From NCBI GenBank assembly GCA_963678675.1, contig OY783199.1:18384097-18448096 (forward strand): a stretch of DNA of 64,000 nucleotides, read 5' to 3'. The notes beneath the pieces were generated by a model, which was not told the origin of the DNA, did not search any database, and worked only from the letters and a program-made list of their open reading frames with translations. Made by a program: the position numbers and the translations under genes. This stretch comes from Xiphydria camelus (taxonomy: Eukaryota; Arthropoda; Insecta; Hymenoptera; Xiphydriidae). Below, piece after piece: positions 55,262 through 64,000 of the stretch. How positions within the stretch are numbered: position 1 is the stretch's first letter; the number at the start of each line of letters is the position of its first letter.

Positions 55262-56120
55262 CACTGAGAGAAATAATTGCTGGTACCAAAAAAATGTTTT
55301 CTTTAATCAAAAACACGGTATAATTTCAGGATCAAGCCATGGTTTCCTTCGTGCAAGAAAATATTTGATAGGCTCGAGTAATTTTTTTTTGCGCAGAAAG
55401 AATTTCTTGGTCCCACGATTGTATTCTTGAGTCAAGGATCTGTATTCTTCGATGAAGAATCTATATTCTTCGATCAAGAATCTGTATTCTTAAAAATGTC
55501 TAAAATCATGTTGCTGAGTAATTGTTTTTCTTTTGCGCAGAAAGAATTTATTGTACCCACGATGGTAATCTTGAATTAAGAATATACCGACATCTTAGTT
55601 CTAATCACGTAGGTCGTATCCCACATTCAGACAATTATGCAGGAGACGATAAAAACGTTTGTTATTCTTTAGAATAATCGTTACAACAATTTGAATATTT
55701 CTTCATCAAGTGATATTATCCTATTTAAGACCTATTAGAGAACTAAGGTATCGATATATTCTTCAATCAAGAATTTGTATTCTTAAAAATTTGTAAGATC
55801 ATACAAATATGTTCTTGTTAGTTGAAGAAAAATTTGTCTGACACTATATACCGAGAGACAGTTTATTAATACTAGTTAATAAATGTAATTTTAAGTACGG
55901 CGTAATAAATATTTAATTAGGACAAGGAAATATATATTAATTATTGAAATATTCATTCAAATGATTCCCTCAAAGGATTTAATATTGCTGAATAAATATC
56001 GTAATAGAGTTAACGAATATTTACTTGATTCAATAAAACGCTTATTTCGCTATATTCAAACAAACATTTATCAACTACAAATAAACTGTTTTCTCGGTGT
56101 AACAATTATTTCTCTCGGTA
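55262..56120. mobile_element. MITE family E copy 3, expanded and interrupted
   Basis: TA|CACTGAGAGAAATAATTGC at the left; the right end CAATTATTTCTCTCGG lies beyond a nested family G element. The interior is expanded with repeated ATTCTT(C/G)AT(C/G)AAGAAT-type units and two GCGCAGAAAGAATTT motifs. Confidence 0.7.
55851..56099. mobile_element. MITE family G copy 2, nested in family E
   Basis: TA|CCGAGAGACAGTTTATTAA ... ATAAACTGTTTTCTCGGTG|TA, 249 bp, homologous to 24986-25238. Confidence 0.8.
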
Positions 56121-56124
56121 TAAT

Positions 56125-56920
56125 GCGCGCGCGCGCGAGGTACCGCACGGACGCGGGTCCCTTGGAAAGCAATTTCAAAAGTCTCCCCTTCCCTTTCTCG
56201 AAGAACGCCTACACCGGACGCCGTCGTCTCCCGGGGACACTCGTTCGTTGAAAGTTCTCCCGCGTCCGACCGGAGGCGACCGCGGAGAATAATCCCCGTT
56301 AGCTCGGCGCCATCTGTTCTCGATGACAAAGCCCTCTCGGTGAGTTTCACGGCGCCTCACTCGCGGGGGACGACTTCGGGAGGGCCCGGAGCCCCCCACG
56401 CTATACTGGTGGCGCGGCGAATAGAGTCGACGTCTTCTGGGCTGAGGATGACGGAGATCTCGCGCGACTTAACGGGGCGATGGGTTGGGGATTTAGGAAA
56501 GAAAAATTCAAACGAGAGTCTATATACGGGCAGAGAGATTCGAGAAGATCAAATTCGCTCTAATCGCATTACGATGAAGCGGTCCTCAGGTCCGGTAAGC
56601 GGTACAACGAGATTTCGTCTGTCGACGAGTGATTGCGGTAAACGCGAGAGAATTAATCCATCCGACGCAACTTACCCGTCGTGAAGCTCGCGTTTGTTTT
56701 ACGTTCGCGGGCGACCGATCCTGCGATATCGTGTCTCGAGCGTCCATCCCAGGAAGCCGACAGTGCGCTCTTTGTTCCGTTCCGTCAGCCATCCGATTCG
56801 TCGGAGTGGATCATCGCAACGAGGAAAGTTTTCGAGTGCAACGATGGGTTCTAATTCGTCCGGTATTTCGTTATAGTCGTAAAAATTACCGTACACAGAC
56901 TCGGATGGGCTAATGTACGT
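56125..56920. other. CpG-rich island
   Basis: Short frames on both strands, none recognised. Confidence 0.3.
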
Positions 56921-57504
56921 AAATTGTACAGCAACTCTAGCTTATAAGGATTTTCAAATGCCTCAAAGCTGTGCGTTTCGCGAGTACTCGATAAGCAAGC
57001 ATATTTATGCGATTAAATTATTTCAGAATAATATAAATAAAGTGCTAAACGTGTATTCGGTATAAGCACAATTTTTTTGTAAATATCTTGCTACAGTAAA
57101 GGCAGTGATTAATTAAATAACGTTATAATCTAAATTTAACAATTAGTTAAAGAGTAATTGTTTTTTCAAATTTATGCGGGAAAATAAACGTAGACTTTAG
57201 AATTTGATCGATTATCTTAGTTTGCATAAATAGGGTGTTTAGCGGTCATTGAAATCCTTGAAATCCTTGAAAAGTATTTGAATGTTACTTGTCCTTAAAG
57301 AGTTCTGGAAATCTATGTATCTATACTTAAATTTTTTGTAGAATCTTGAAAATTTTATTTTTCATTCGTTCAACGAAATTACGAAATTTTTCAAAGAGTG
57401 AAGTTTAGTTTAAACTGGGCTCATTTTGACCAATGGGCTGTGATAAATGAATGAATAGGATATTGTTGGTTGAACGGAAAATCCTGCTTGTGTATTAGTC
57501 TTGT

Positions 57505-57712
57505 GGAGATTTGTCAGGCGACGGCGGCCTGCCGCCAGATGGCGCCGACCCTCTCGGCCCTCGACTCGCGGCTCCCGGCTCCCGGCCCACGGCTCTCGGT
57601 AGTGTCCGACAACGGTACAAGTACATATACAAGAGCGCAACTGCCCGTCCCTCACGGAGCGTCTGAAGTAGGAGTCGGCCTAGCCTTACTGACGAGTCCA
57701 CAGGCCGACTTA
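57505..57712. repeat. GC-rich dispersed repeat, copy 2 (inverted)
   Basis: Inverted counterpart of 28640-28850 (CAGATGGCGCCGACCCTCTC, AGTGTCCGACAACGGTACAA, AGGAGTCGGCCTAGCCTTAC, CGAGTCCACAGGCCGACT). Confidence 0.75.
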
Positions 57713-58080
57713 AAATTACACGCGTTTGTATCATTTTGATAAACAAACAACTAAAGGGTTAAACATCTACAGCTTTAATCATTGAGTTGTCTTAGTCAGA
57801 TTATTAATCCGAAATCACATGCATAATTCTCTGGTGGGCGGGCAAAAAGTACAACTCAGAATTATTGATTTTTCAGGGGATAACATTGATTGGATGGAGG
57901 CCAGGCATTTCTGACCTAAACTGTTACGAACATAAATGATAGCGTTTTTTGACAGAAGTCATAGGCAACTTATACAGTTAGTACCATACAATTCTATTTT
58001 TACCAAAAATTGACTTATACTCGTTTGCCCGCTCATCAGAGAATTATTATGATTATTACACCATATCGTGATACTCAAAT

Positions 58081-58323
58081 TTAACACGTTCGCTGCGGAA
58101 CACGCGGCTCCCGCGTGAGGGTGGCTGTGCCTCCCACGCGGGAGCCGCGGATACGCAGCGAACGAACACGTTCCCTGCGTATCAAGATCACTGAGTTAAC
58201 CCCCGTACTAAAATCTTGAAATTTGCGTAAAACTATGTTGGCGTGCCGCGGGAGCCGCGTGATTCGCCTAGGAGACACAGCCACCTCACGCGGGAGCCGC
58301 GTCTTCCACAGTGAACGCGTTAA
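58081..58323. mobile_element. TTAA-flanked hairpin MITE (piggyBac-type target site)
   Basis: TTAA at 58081-58084 and 58320-58323. Ends CACGTTCGCTGCGGAACACG and the inverse of GTCTTCCACAGTGAACGCG; both sides then carry CGCGGCTCCCGCGTGAGG(G)TGGCTGTG. The left 80 bp is itself a near-perfect hairpin (GTTCGCTGCG ... CGCAGCGAAC). Confidence 0.75.
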
Positions 58324-58811
58324 GAGAATATGTCAGTTTAAAAATAAAAAAACATACGTTTGTTCATTAAATGAATATTCTTGTTATTTCATTGTGTGGA
58401 TCGTTTTAGTTGCTTATCATGAATCAACATATCTTTTATATAATTTAATCTTCTGTGAGCCACCCTGGGTGTCTAGCAACTCATAATAGGCCCATATCTT
58501 CACGGATTTAAAGCTATTTAAGGACAATGCCGTATAAGGAAATTGCTCCCAGTGGGTTAATATTCATTATTTAATGCTCTTAAAAATTTTGAAATAATCC
58601 TTGAGAAGTCCTTTAAAAGTACTTGAATTTCATCGTGAACCTGTACTAGACACCCTGATAGGCGTCGTGACGATCACATAGTCTAATCTGGGAACATTTA
58701 CGAAGTCAAAATGCCATATCTAAACGCGTTGGATTTCTCCTCTTTATCTGTCCACTTCTTTTCCTATCGCCATAAAAATAACGTTGTCGTTACCATGGTC
58801 ACCGTCAACCA

Positions 58812-59071
58812 CACTGCGAAAAATAACTCGGTCAATCTAACCAAAATCCTGGAGATGATGACCAAACCCTATGGTGGAATGTGGATTCTCCATCTGTTTG
58901 GCCAAATTGACCACTTTTTGGTTAGAATAACTAAATGTTTGGTTGGAATAATTAAACATTTAGTAAGAATAACTAGATATTTGGTTCCACTGACAAGTAT
59001 TTTGGTTAAAATAACTAAATGCGTTTAACCACATACGTTTTGTTATTTTAACCTAATTATTTTCCTCAGTA
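58812..59071 (+). mobile_element. MITE family A copy (58.8 kb)
   Basis: CACTGCGAAAAATAACTCGG ... CCTAATTATTTTCCTCAGT. Four TTTGGTTRGAATAA-type sub-repeats. 260 bp. Confidence 0.85.
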
Positions 59072-59470
59072 CCCGACTACCCAGATAGACATCAGATGGC
59101 ATGTTACCTATACAATGAGGACAGTGTACATTGAAAAATCATAGTAGAATTGTGTATAGACGCTTCCGCGTATTGCATAAATTTTGCCGGCATACGAAGA
59201 CAGCATAAAATGCTTTGAAAATTGTACCAATATGCATAAAATTGTAGCCAAATTGCGCATCATGCTTGCATTACTTTACAATTAAATGTCGAAAGTATGC
59301 TGTTTATTATTTTATAATTTATATATAATATCTTCTACAATTTAGCTACACAGAGCCGTATCATAAATAAATTCCAGCATTTTTTGTACTCTTATACCGA
59401 CATCTTAATACGGGAATAGAATTTCTAAGTACTATTTTCAGCATTGTTATCTATCTGGGTACCCTTGAAT
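59072..59470. other. AT-rich stretch
   Basis: No gene or clear repeat boundary; ACCCAGATAGACAT (59092) and ATCTATCTGGGTA (59447) are inverted and may be the ends of another short element. Confidence 0.4.
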
Positions 59471-59776
59471 AATAGATATCCAAATCCTAGAAGTAACGTC
59501 GGACGTCAACGCGCCTTCTCGAAAAAATTCCCCCGCGAGACTGCGCGCGCTACTCGGAGACCCGGTCGCACCACGCGACGTCGCGTCGTCGACGCGACTC
59601 CAACGCGGAAAGCTACAGCGGGTATCACCGCGCCGGTAAGCCGCGGAGGCAAACAGACGGAACGATTTGTTTGCAGTCCAATCAGGTTCATCACCACTCG
59701 TACCGCGTCGAGTAGAGCTAATTCCCTCGGTCTCCGGTCTTCGCCTCCGTCGAGAGCTAATATTTACACGGCGCTA

Positions 59777-59847
<71 letters not shown>

Positions 59848-60095
59848 ACGCGCGCGCGCTCGGTCGAGCGAGTGGGACGATCTCTCCTCGCCCGCGTGTC
59901 CCTTCCGCGCGACGAAGGGCACGATAGGCCGCGGAGCACGCGTGCCCCTATCCGTGCGTCGCGGACCGCAGGCTTCACCTCGCGATGCGACCATGTGTCC
60001 ACTCGAGTGAGCGGAAACGCGGCACGCGCGCGTGGCCAGGCGGCACACGCTCTCGTGAACTCTTCGCGAGTGGATTTCAACTCCCTTGATTTAAG
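59471..60095. other. CpG-rich island with a long (CT)n
   Basis: The GC-rich flanks of a (CT)n run. Arg-rich frames on both strands are compositional. Confidence 0.35.
59779..59846. repeat. (CT)n microsatellite
   Basis: About 68 bp of pure CT, which creates Ser-Leu and Arg-Glu dipeptide frames. Confidence 0.97.
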
Positions 60096-60319
60096 GTGAA
60101 TGTCCCAACTCTTAACCATGTACCAATAATCGACCAAAATCTCAAACATTTCTTTATTATGTTATCGTAAACTGTTCACACGGATATCTTTATTATACCG
60201 TATTACTGTATTTAGATAAATATTTCTGTTAATTGTGTGAAGACACATCGTTGTTATACTTTTATTAATAGAACTAAATATATAAGTGGTTAGGAATTGG
60301 GACACTTACTTACTCTCCG

Positions 60320-60798
60320 CACTGAGGAAAATAACTTGGTTTTCAAGTGACATAACGCATCATATTAAACAAGTCGAGTTATTCTAACCGAAATACTAGT
60401 AAGTTGAACCAAATATTTAGTGATTCTCGCTACACGTTCGGTAATTCTAAATACACACTGAGAAAACTCTTAGTTGAGCTAACAAAATATCTTGGATGAT
60501 TGCGAGTCGACTAAAGGTATTATTTTGAAATCGCATAATTTTTCGGTTATTTCACAAAAAATTTGATAGCGTAGAAAAATAATTGGATAACTGAACAAAA
60601 TTTTTGTTGAACCATCAAATTGACTTAACGAAATTATTTTTCTCACAAATTTTTCTTCTCAGTGTATGTCCACTTATTCTGACCAGAAAACGATCAGCTT
60701 AACCAAACACAGATGGAGAGAGGATCCATATTTCACAAAACGATTTAGTTATTGTCTCCAGGATTTTCGTTAGACTGACCAGGTTATTTTTCTCGATG
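60320..60798 (-). mobile_element. MITE family A copy, interrupted
   Basis: CACTGAGGAAAATAACTTGG ... CCAGGTTATTTTTCTCGATG. Interrupted by the element at 60456-60664; the host resumes with CCACTTATTCTGACCAGAAA. Confidence 0.8.
60456..60664. mobile_element. MITE nested in family A (60.5 kb)
   Basis: CACTGAGAAAACTCTTAGTTGAG ... TTTTTCTTCTCAGTG|TA, about 209 bp, with inner inverted AGTTGAGCTAACAAAAT-like segments. A separate family from A despite similar ends. Confidence 0.7.
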
Positions 60799-60799
60799 C

Positions 60800-61318
60800 A
60801 CCGGCGAAAATTCACAGCGGGAAGCGACGCGACGTTCTCGAAATAATTCCGACGTCGTCATCGTCGTTCCACGTGAGGCACGTGTAACGCCCCGTAGCCA
60901 ATTTGTACGCGTTTTCGGATCGAGCGATTTTTTTCTCCGGCCGGTCGTCGAGACGAATCGAGCGGAACGTATGCTGTACGCCCGACCGCGAGATCGGCTC
61001 GTCCGCGGTTGTATATCACGGCTCCCCCCCTTTAGACACCCTCGCTTCGGCTCGTCTACACAGAACTACAGCGTCGCGGAGTGAAAAGCAGTAAATTCGA
61101 ACGCGAAGAATTTATGCTCGGAATCTTGCCGCTCTCGCGGCTCCGGCGGAGCGGTATTCGGCGCTGATACGAGGGATTCGACGAACGGCAAGGCCGAGCG
61201 CGGGGATCAATTTTCGTGAGGTGCGATTCGGAGATTCGACGAAGAGGAATTTCAGCGATGATACCTATCTATCTTCGCTTCGGTTATTGTTTTTTACTAT
61301 ACGATTACGCGCTTCTGT
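60800..61318. other. CpG-rich island
   Basis: A short frame at 60903-61094 is unrecognised. No exon supported. Confidence 0.3.
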
Positions 61319-61319
61319 A

Positions 61320-61574
61320 CTGAGAAAAATGATCAGGTCAAAATGACGAAACGCATATAGCTAAATGCGTTTAGTTATTCTAATCAAAAAACTGGACGAG
61401 TGAACCGGATATTTAGTTATTCCATTCAAATGTTCATCTATTCCGAGATCCGACCTGAAGGTCTAATTATGATTGTAAAAAAGGAAGTACAGTCAGCTTC
61501 AAAATTGAAGCCCGAGTCAAGTGGACCCTTCGTGACCACAGAGGGTTAAATTGACCAAGTTATTTTTCTCAGTG
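61320..61574 (-). mobile_element. MITE family A copy (61.3 kb)
   Basis: TA|CTGAGAAAAATGATCAGG ... CCAAGTTATTTTTCTCAGTG. The middle (61441-61545) is diverged and includes an ATTGTAAAAAAGGAAG insertion. Confidence 0.75.
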
Positions 61575-61579
61575 CGGAA

Positions 61580-62705
61580 ATCGATTGTGACGATCACACG
61601 CGAGTCTTTCGATCGTTTCGAGGGACCTCTCGTACCGAGGGTGGAAAAGGTTCCAGCGGGGAGATCTTATCGAAATCTCTTTTACTCCATATTTACTTAC
61701 GGAGCTTCTGGATGTACGTCTGAAAAAATATGTTCCTGTTTATCTAGCGACGAGTGAGAACTGATGTTTCATTCATTTACGCTTTCACGGATTAGTAGTC
61801 TCTTGCTCGAACTGTTTTTTTTTGACTCGTTTCAGCTCTTTTTGGTCTGTTCGATCAATAAAGAGTTTATTATTTCACGTGTGGAACATAAAGTAGTGCA
61901 CTCTTTGTCAATAGACATTGTTCAGGACATTTCTAATACATTATATATTCGTCCACGCGTACCTATGACGATAAATATTATTGAAGTTGAGTTGATCGAT
62001 CTTGTCATTCCCTCCCAAGCCGAAGAGACGGCGGCGACGGAAAGAAAGACGCGGGAAAAAAGAGGAGAGCGCGTCGCCGCGGGAGAACCGGAAAGATTTC
62101 TGACGCGTACACGTCGCGGCGTCGTCTCTATTCGGGGGTCCGTATTTTTAGCGTAACCTCTCGAGTGTCGGGCAACCTCGCGAGGGTTTGCGCGACTAAA
62201 TTTAAATGCACCTAGCCTCGTCGAGCACCTGTCCGCTCGCCGGAAAAAAAATGCTCCTTTTAATTTCTTCACGCGCGTTACTCACCTTTCGAGGACGACG
62301 TCTGGATTGTGTACATGATATAAGTACAGTTCGATTCGTTCCCACGTAGCCGAGCTTCGCGCGACTCTTACTCGGATTACGCGACGTCACTCACGCGCGC
62401 ACCCCGCGTGCACGGCACGGCTATCGCAAGGTCGCGTTCTTCGACGCAGGACAAGTAAGTTTGACGAACCGGATCCGGACGTATACAAATTGTACTCGTC
62501 CCCCTGCTCTCGCTATCTCGTGCGCGCGTTTACTGTTTATTTGAACCTTTTTTTTTGTGCATGCAACCTTTGAATACGTAATCTAGACAAACGCGCAACG
62601 GAATATTGACCCCTAGAAAATTCTTTATATTTTTTTTAGACTACACATTTCCACGTAATCCAACACATTTTCACGAAATAGCCAATGAAAACTATTGTTA
62701 TCGCG
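61580..62705. other. Unassigned, AT-rich then CpG-rich
   Basis: A 130-codon frame from ATG 61764 is hydrophobic at first and then compositionally basic; no family recognised. GC-rich from 62000 to 62500. Confidence 0.3.
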
Positions 62706-62709
62706 TGTA

Positions 62710-62908
62710 CCGTATGTCCCGCGGTAAACTGATCGGGTTTATCTAGACTTTTTCTCTGAATTTGATTCAGGCGGTTTTAGCTCATTGGCTCGATACGAGT
62801 CTTTCGCAATGCTCTTTCGTAGAGCCAATTGAAATCAATACCACACCGGAATCAAATTCAGAGAAACAGTCTAGATAAACCCGTTCGGTTTATTGTAGGA
62901 CATACGGT
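62710..62908. mobile_element. Foldback element
   Basis: CCGTATGTCC(C)...GGACATACGG ends, continuing through CGGGTTTATCTAGAC...GTCTAGATAAACCCG and TCTGAATTTGATTC...GAATCAAATTCAGA; a diverged loop of about 90 bp. TA on both sides. Confidence 0.75.
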
Positions 62909-62929
62909 ATATGAGAAATGCACAACCGA

Positions 62930-63757
62930 TTTTTAGTCGGACCTCTGAAAGTTACAAGCTAGTAAACTACTTGTTCTTCATTGTAACTCACAGTCTTAAT
63001 ATAGATCCCTATTTCACATAACATTCACGAAAAAACTGATGACAGCAAATGACTAAATAAGAAATAATTAGTAAATTTTATTGCATTCATAATAAAACAT
63101 ATATATGTATGTTTTATTACGAATACAGTAAAATGTATTAATTATATAATTAGTATATAAAGCTCTTCTGATGTTCCTACACTGAAAAAAAAGTAGTTGT
63201 GACAACTAATATATTTTGGATTCAACTGCTCAAGTTATGTAATCAGCACCAATTTTGTATAGTCGTTGCAACAATTCTTTCGTTCCGGTAACTGAAAATA
63301 GTCATGGCAACTATAAAAACTGGTGCTGATTAGCAAACTTGAACAGTTGAGTATTGGGATACGGGTTACGGGAATAAGTTCTTATCGACTGTGCTCCGAC
63401 ACGCCACGTGACATAAACATTTAGACTGAGGGTAACAGAGAAACTTTAGAAAAATAAAATAAAGGAATAAAGTGAAATATAATACTGCAAAACGAAGCTA
63501 AACACTAATTCTCAAAAGAAGAATTTTTGAACACATCTTTGTTCATTATTCCAACATTGAGTCAAAAATAGTTGTTGCAACCAAACAATTTTTTCTTGGA
63601 AACTAGTAAATTGTAATATAAACTATCAGGAGATTTAATGTGTTCAAAAGAAAAATTACTGTACCATACTGTGAAAACATTCGAGAACCCTCATGTGTAC
63701 CTCTCTCTTTTATTGTAAATATATACAGTAAAATTTACTGGCATCAGACTTTTCGTG
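62930..63757. other. AT-rich stretch with a decayed MITE
   Basis: CACTGAAAAAAAAGTAGTTG at 63180 with inner inverted ATCAGCACCA.TTTT and AAAACTGGTGCTGAT (63241-63330) marks a decayed element. No gene. Confidence 0.4.
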
Positions 63758-64000
63758 TTACTCCCCGCGCCGGATTACGTGGTATTCGATACGGGACGAG
63801 AGAAAGTAAACGGATACTTCTCTCTGGGGACCGCTGGATAAGTCAGCGACAGCTGCAAATATGCATTCCTCGGCGTACGAATCTCGTAGTATATTGGCAG
63901 CCAGGCTGGACAAGGATACGGAATCATCGTTTCGAAGTATTTCGGCTTTGAGGATCGAGTCTCGCTCGATACGTAGGATTTTAATCCTATAGAATGTAGA
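63758..64000 (-). CDS. Partial candidate exon running off the right edge, unrecognised
   Basis: A minus-strand frame open from the window end to TAA at 63760-63758 (80 codons). It has coding-like composition and alternating polar/hydrophobic helix-type sequence (SLSSLAANILRDSYAEEC, then FAAVADLSSG and VSVYFLSS). A donor-like CAC|GTAATC near 63778 could end the exon before the stop. A faint likeness to the N-terminal region of insect ionotropic receptors is only an impression. No start is in view, and the gene would lie mostly beyond the window. Confidence 0.35.
   Translation of the reverse strand, partial: STFYRIKILRIERDSILKAEILRNDDSVSLSSLAANILRDSYAEECIFAAVADLSSGPQREVSVYFLSSRIEYHVIRRGE

Larger units (their letters stand above)
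57229..58660. mobile_element. Composite element with GGGTGTTTAG / CTAGACACCCT ends
   Basis: Left end AGGGTGTTTAGCGGTCATTG with CCTTGAAATCCTTGAAAAGTA; right end has the inverse (CCTTGAGAAGTCCTTTAAAAGTA, GTACTAGACACCCTGATA). It encloses the GC-rich repeat at 57505-57712 and the TTAA element at 58081-58323, both probably later insertions. Confidence 0.5.

Noticed and set aside
55164..55430. Cysteine-run protein
   Set aside because: Produced by the (CTG)n repeat at 55199-55226 and continues into a MITE.
59444..60149. Ser-Leu and Arg-Glu repeat frames
   Set aside because: They arise from the (CT)n microsatellite at 59779-59846.
1..64000. CRISPR array, tRNA or rRNA genes
   Set aside because: The regular repeats are MITE sub-repeats or tandem arrays without uniform spacers; candidate GTTCGAA motifs are not in a cloverleaf context.

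Overview
The window looks like nuclear DNA from a hymenopteran insect, most likely an ant. The clearest evidence is two intron-containing genes of animal type: a complex I subunit (NDUFS4), and a stand-alone peptidyl-alpha-hydroxyglycine alpha-amidating lyase (PAL), which insects encode separately from the monooxygenase. Introns are short (63 to 715 bp, one near 2 kb). AT-rich DNA alternates with CpG-rich islands, and short TA-flanked inverted-repeat transposons (MITEs) are extremely dense. There are no bacterial features. I found no tRNA or rRNA gene.

Genes are concentrated in the left quarter. NDUFS4 lies on the minus strand (5559-6333, two exons, complete, 176 aa). A possible membrane-protein exon follows on the minus strand (8504-8881, weak). 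At 9315-9716 on the plus strand, two exons encode a small six-cysteine secreted peptide that I do not recognise; its initiating Met must lie in an unseen upstream exon. The PAL gene runs 11643-16829 on the plus strand in seven exons, from a signal peptide to the stop codon, with the three zinc-ligand histidines and the catalytic Tyr and Arg residues in place. Its one problem is the junction of exons 5 and 6, where a transposon end abuts the exon and the reading frame does not join simply.

From 17 kb to 63.7 kb I find no exon I can defend. This stretch alternates CpG-rich islands (for example 20.5-21.1, 22.0-22.8, 25.2-25.8, 30.5-31.7, 34.9-35.7, 38.9-39.5, 42.2-43.1, 44.1-44.9, 47.3-48.3, 49.3-50.1, 51.2-51.9, 56.1-56.9, 59.5-60.1 and 60.8-61.3 kb) with MITE clusters. 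Chance open frames in the islands are long because stop codons are rare there. At the right edge (63758-64000, minus strand) an open frame with coding-like composition runs off the window and may be an exon of a further gene.

Mobile DNA dominates. At least eight MITE families share the outline CACTGAG/CACGGAG...CTCAGTG/CTCTGTG with TA duplications, and many copies are nested, once three deep. There is also a piggyBac-like remnant flanked by TTAA, a second TTAA-flanked hairpin element, a PIF/Harbinger-like element with Myb/SANT-type coding remnants, a pogo-like element, several large foldback elements, and tandem arrays, one enclosed between inverted repeats. The most interesting theme is that two PAL introns end in a MITE whose pyrimidine-rich TTTCTC(A/T)G terminus sits at or a few bases from the 3' splice site.
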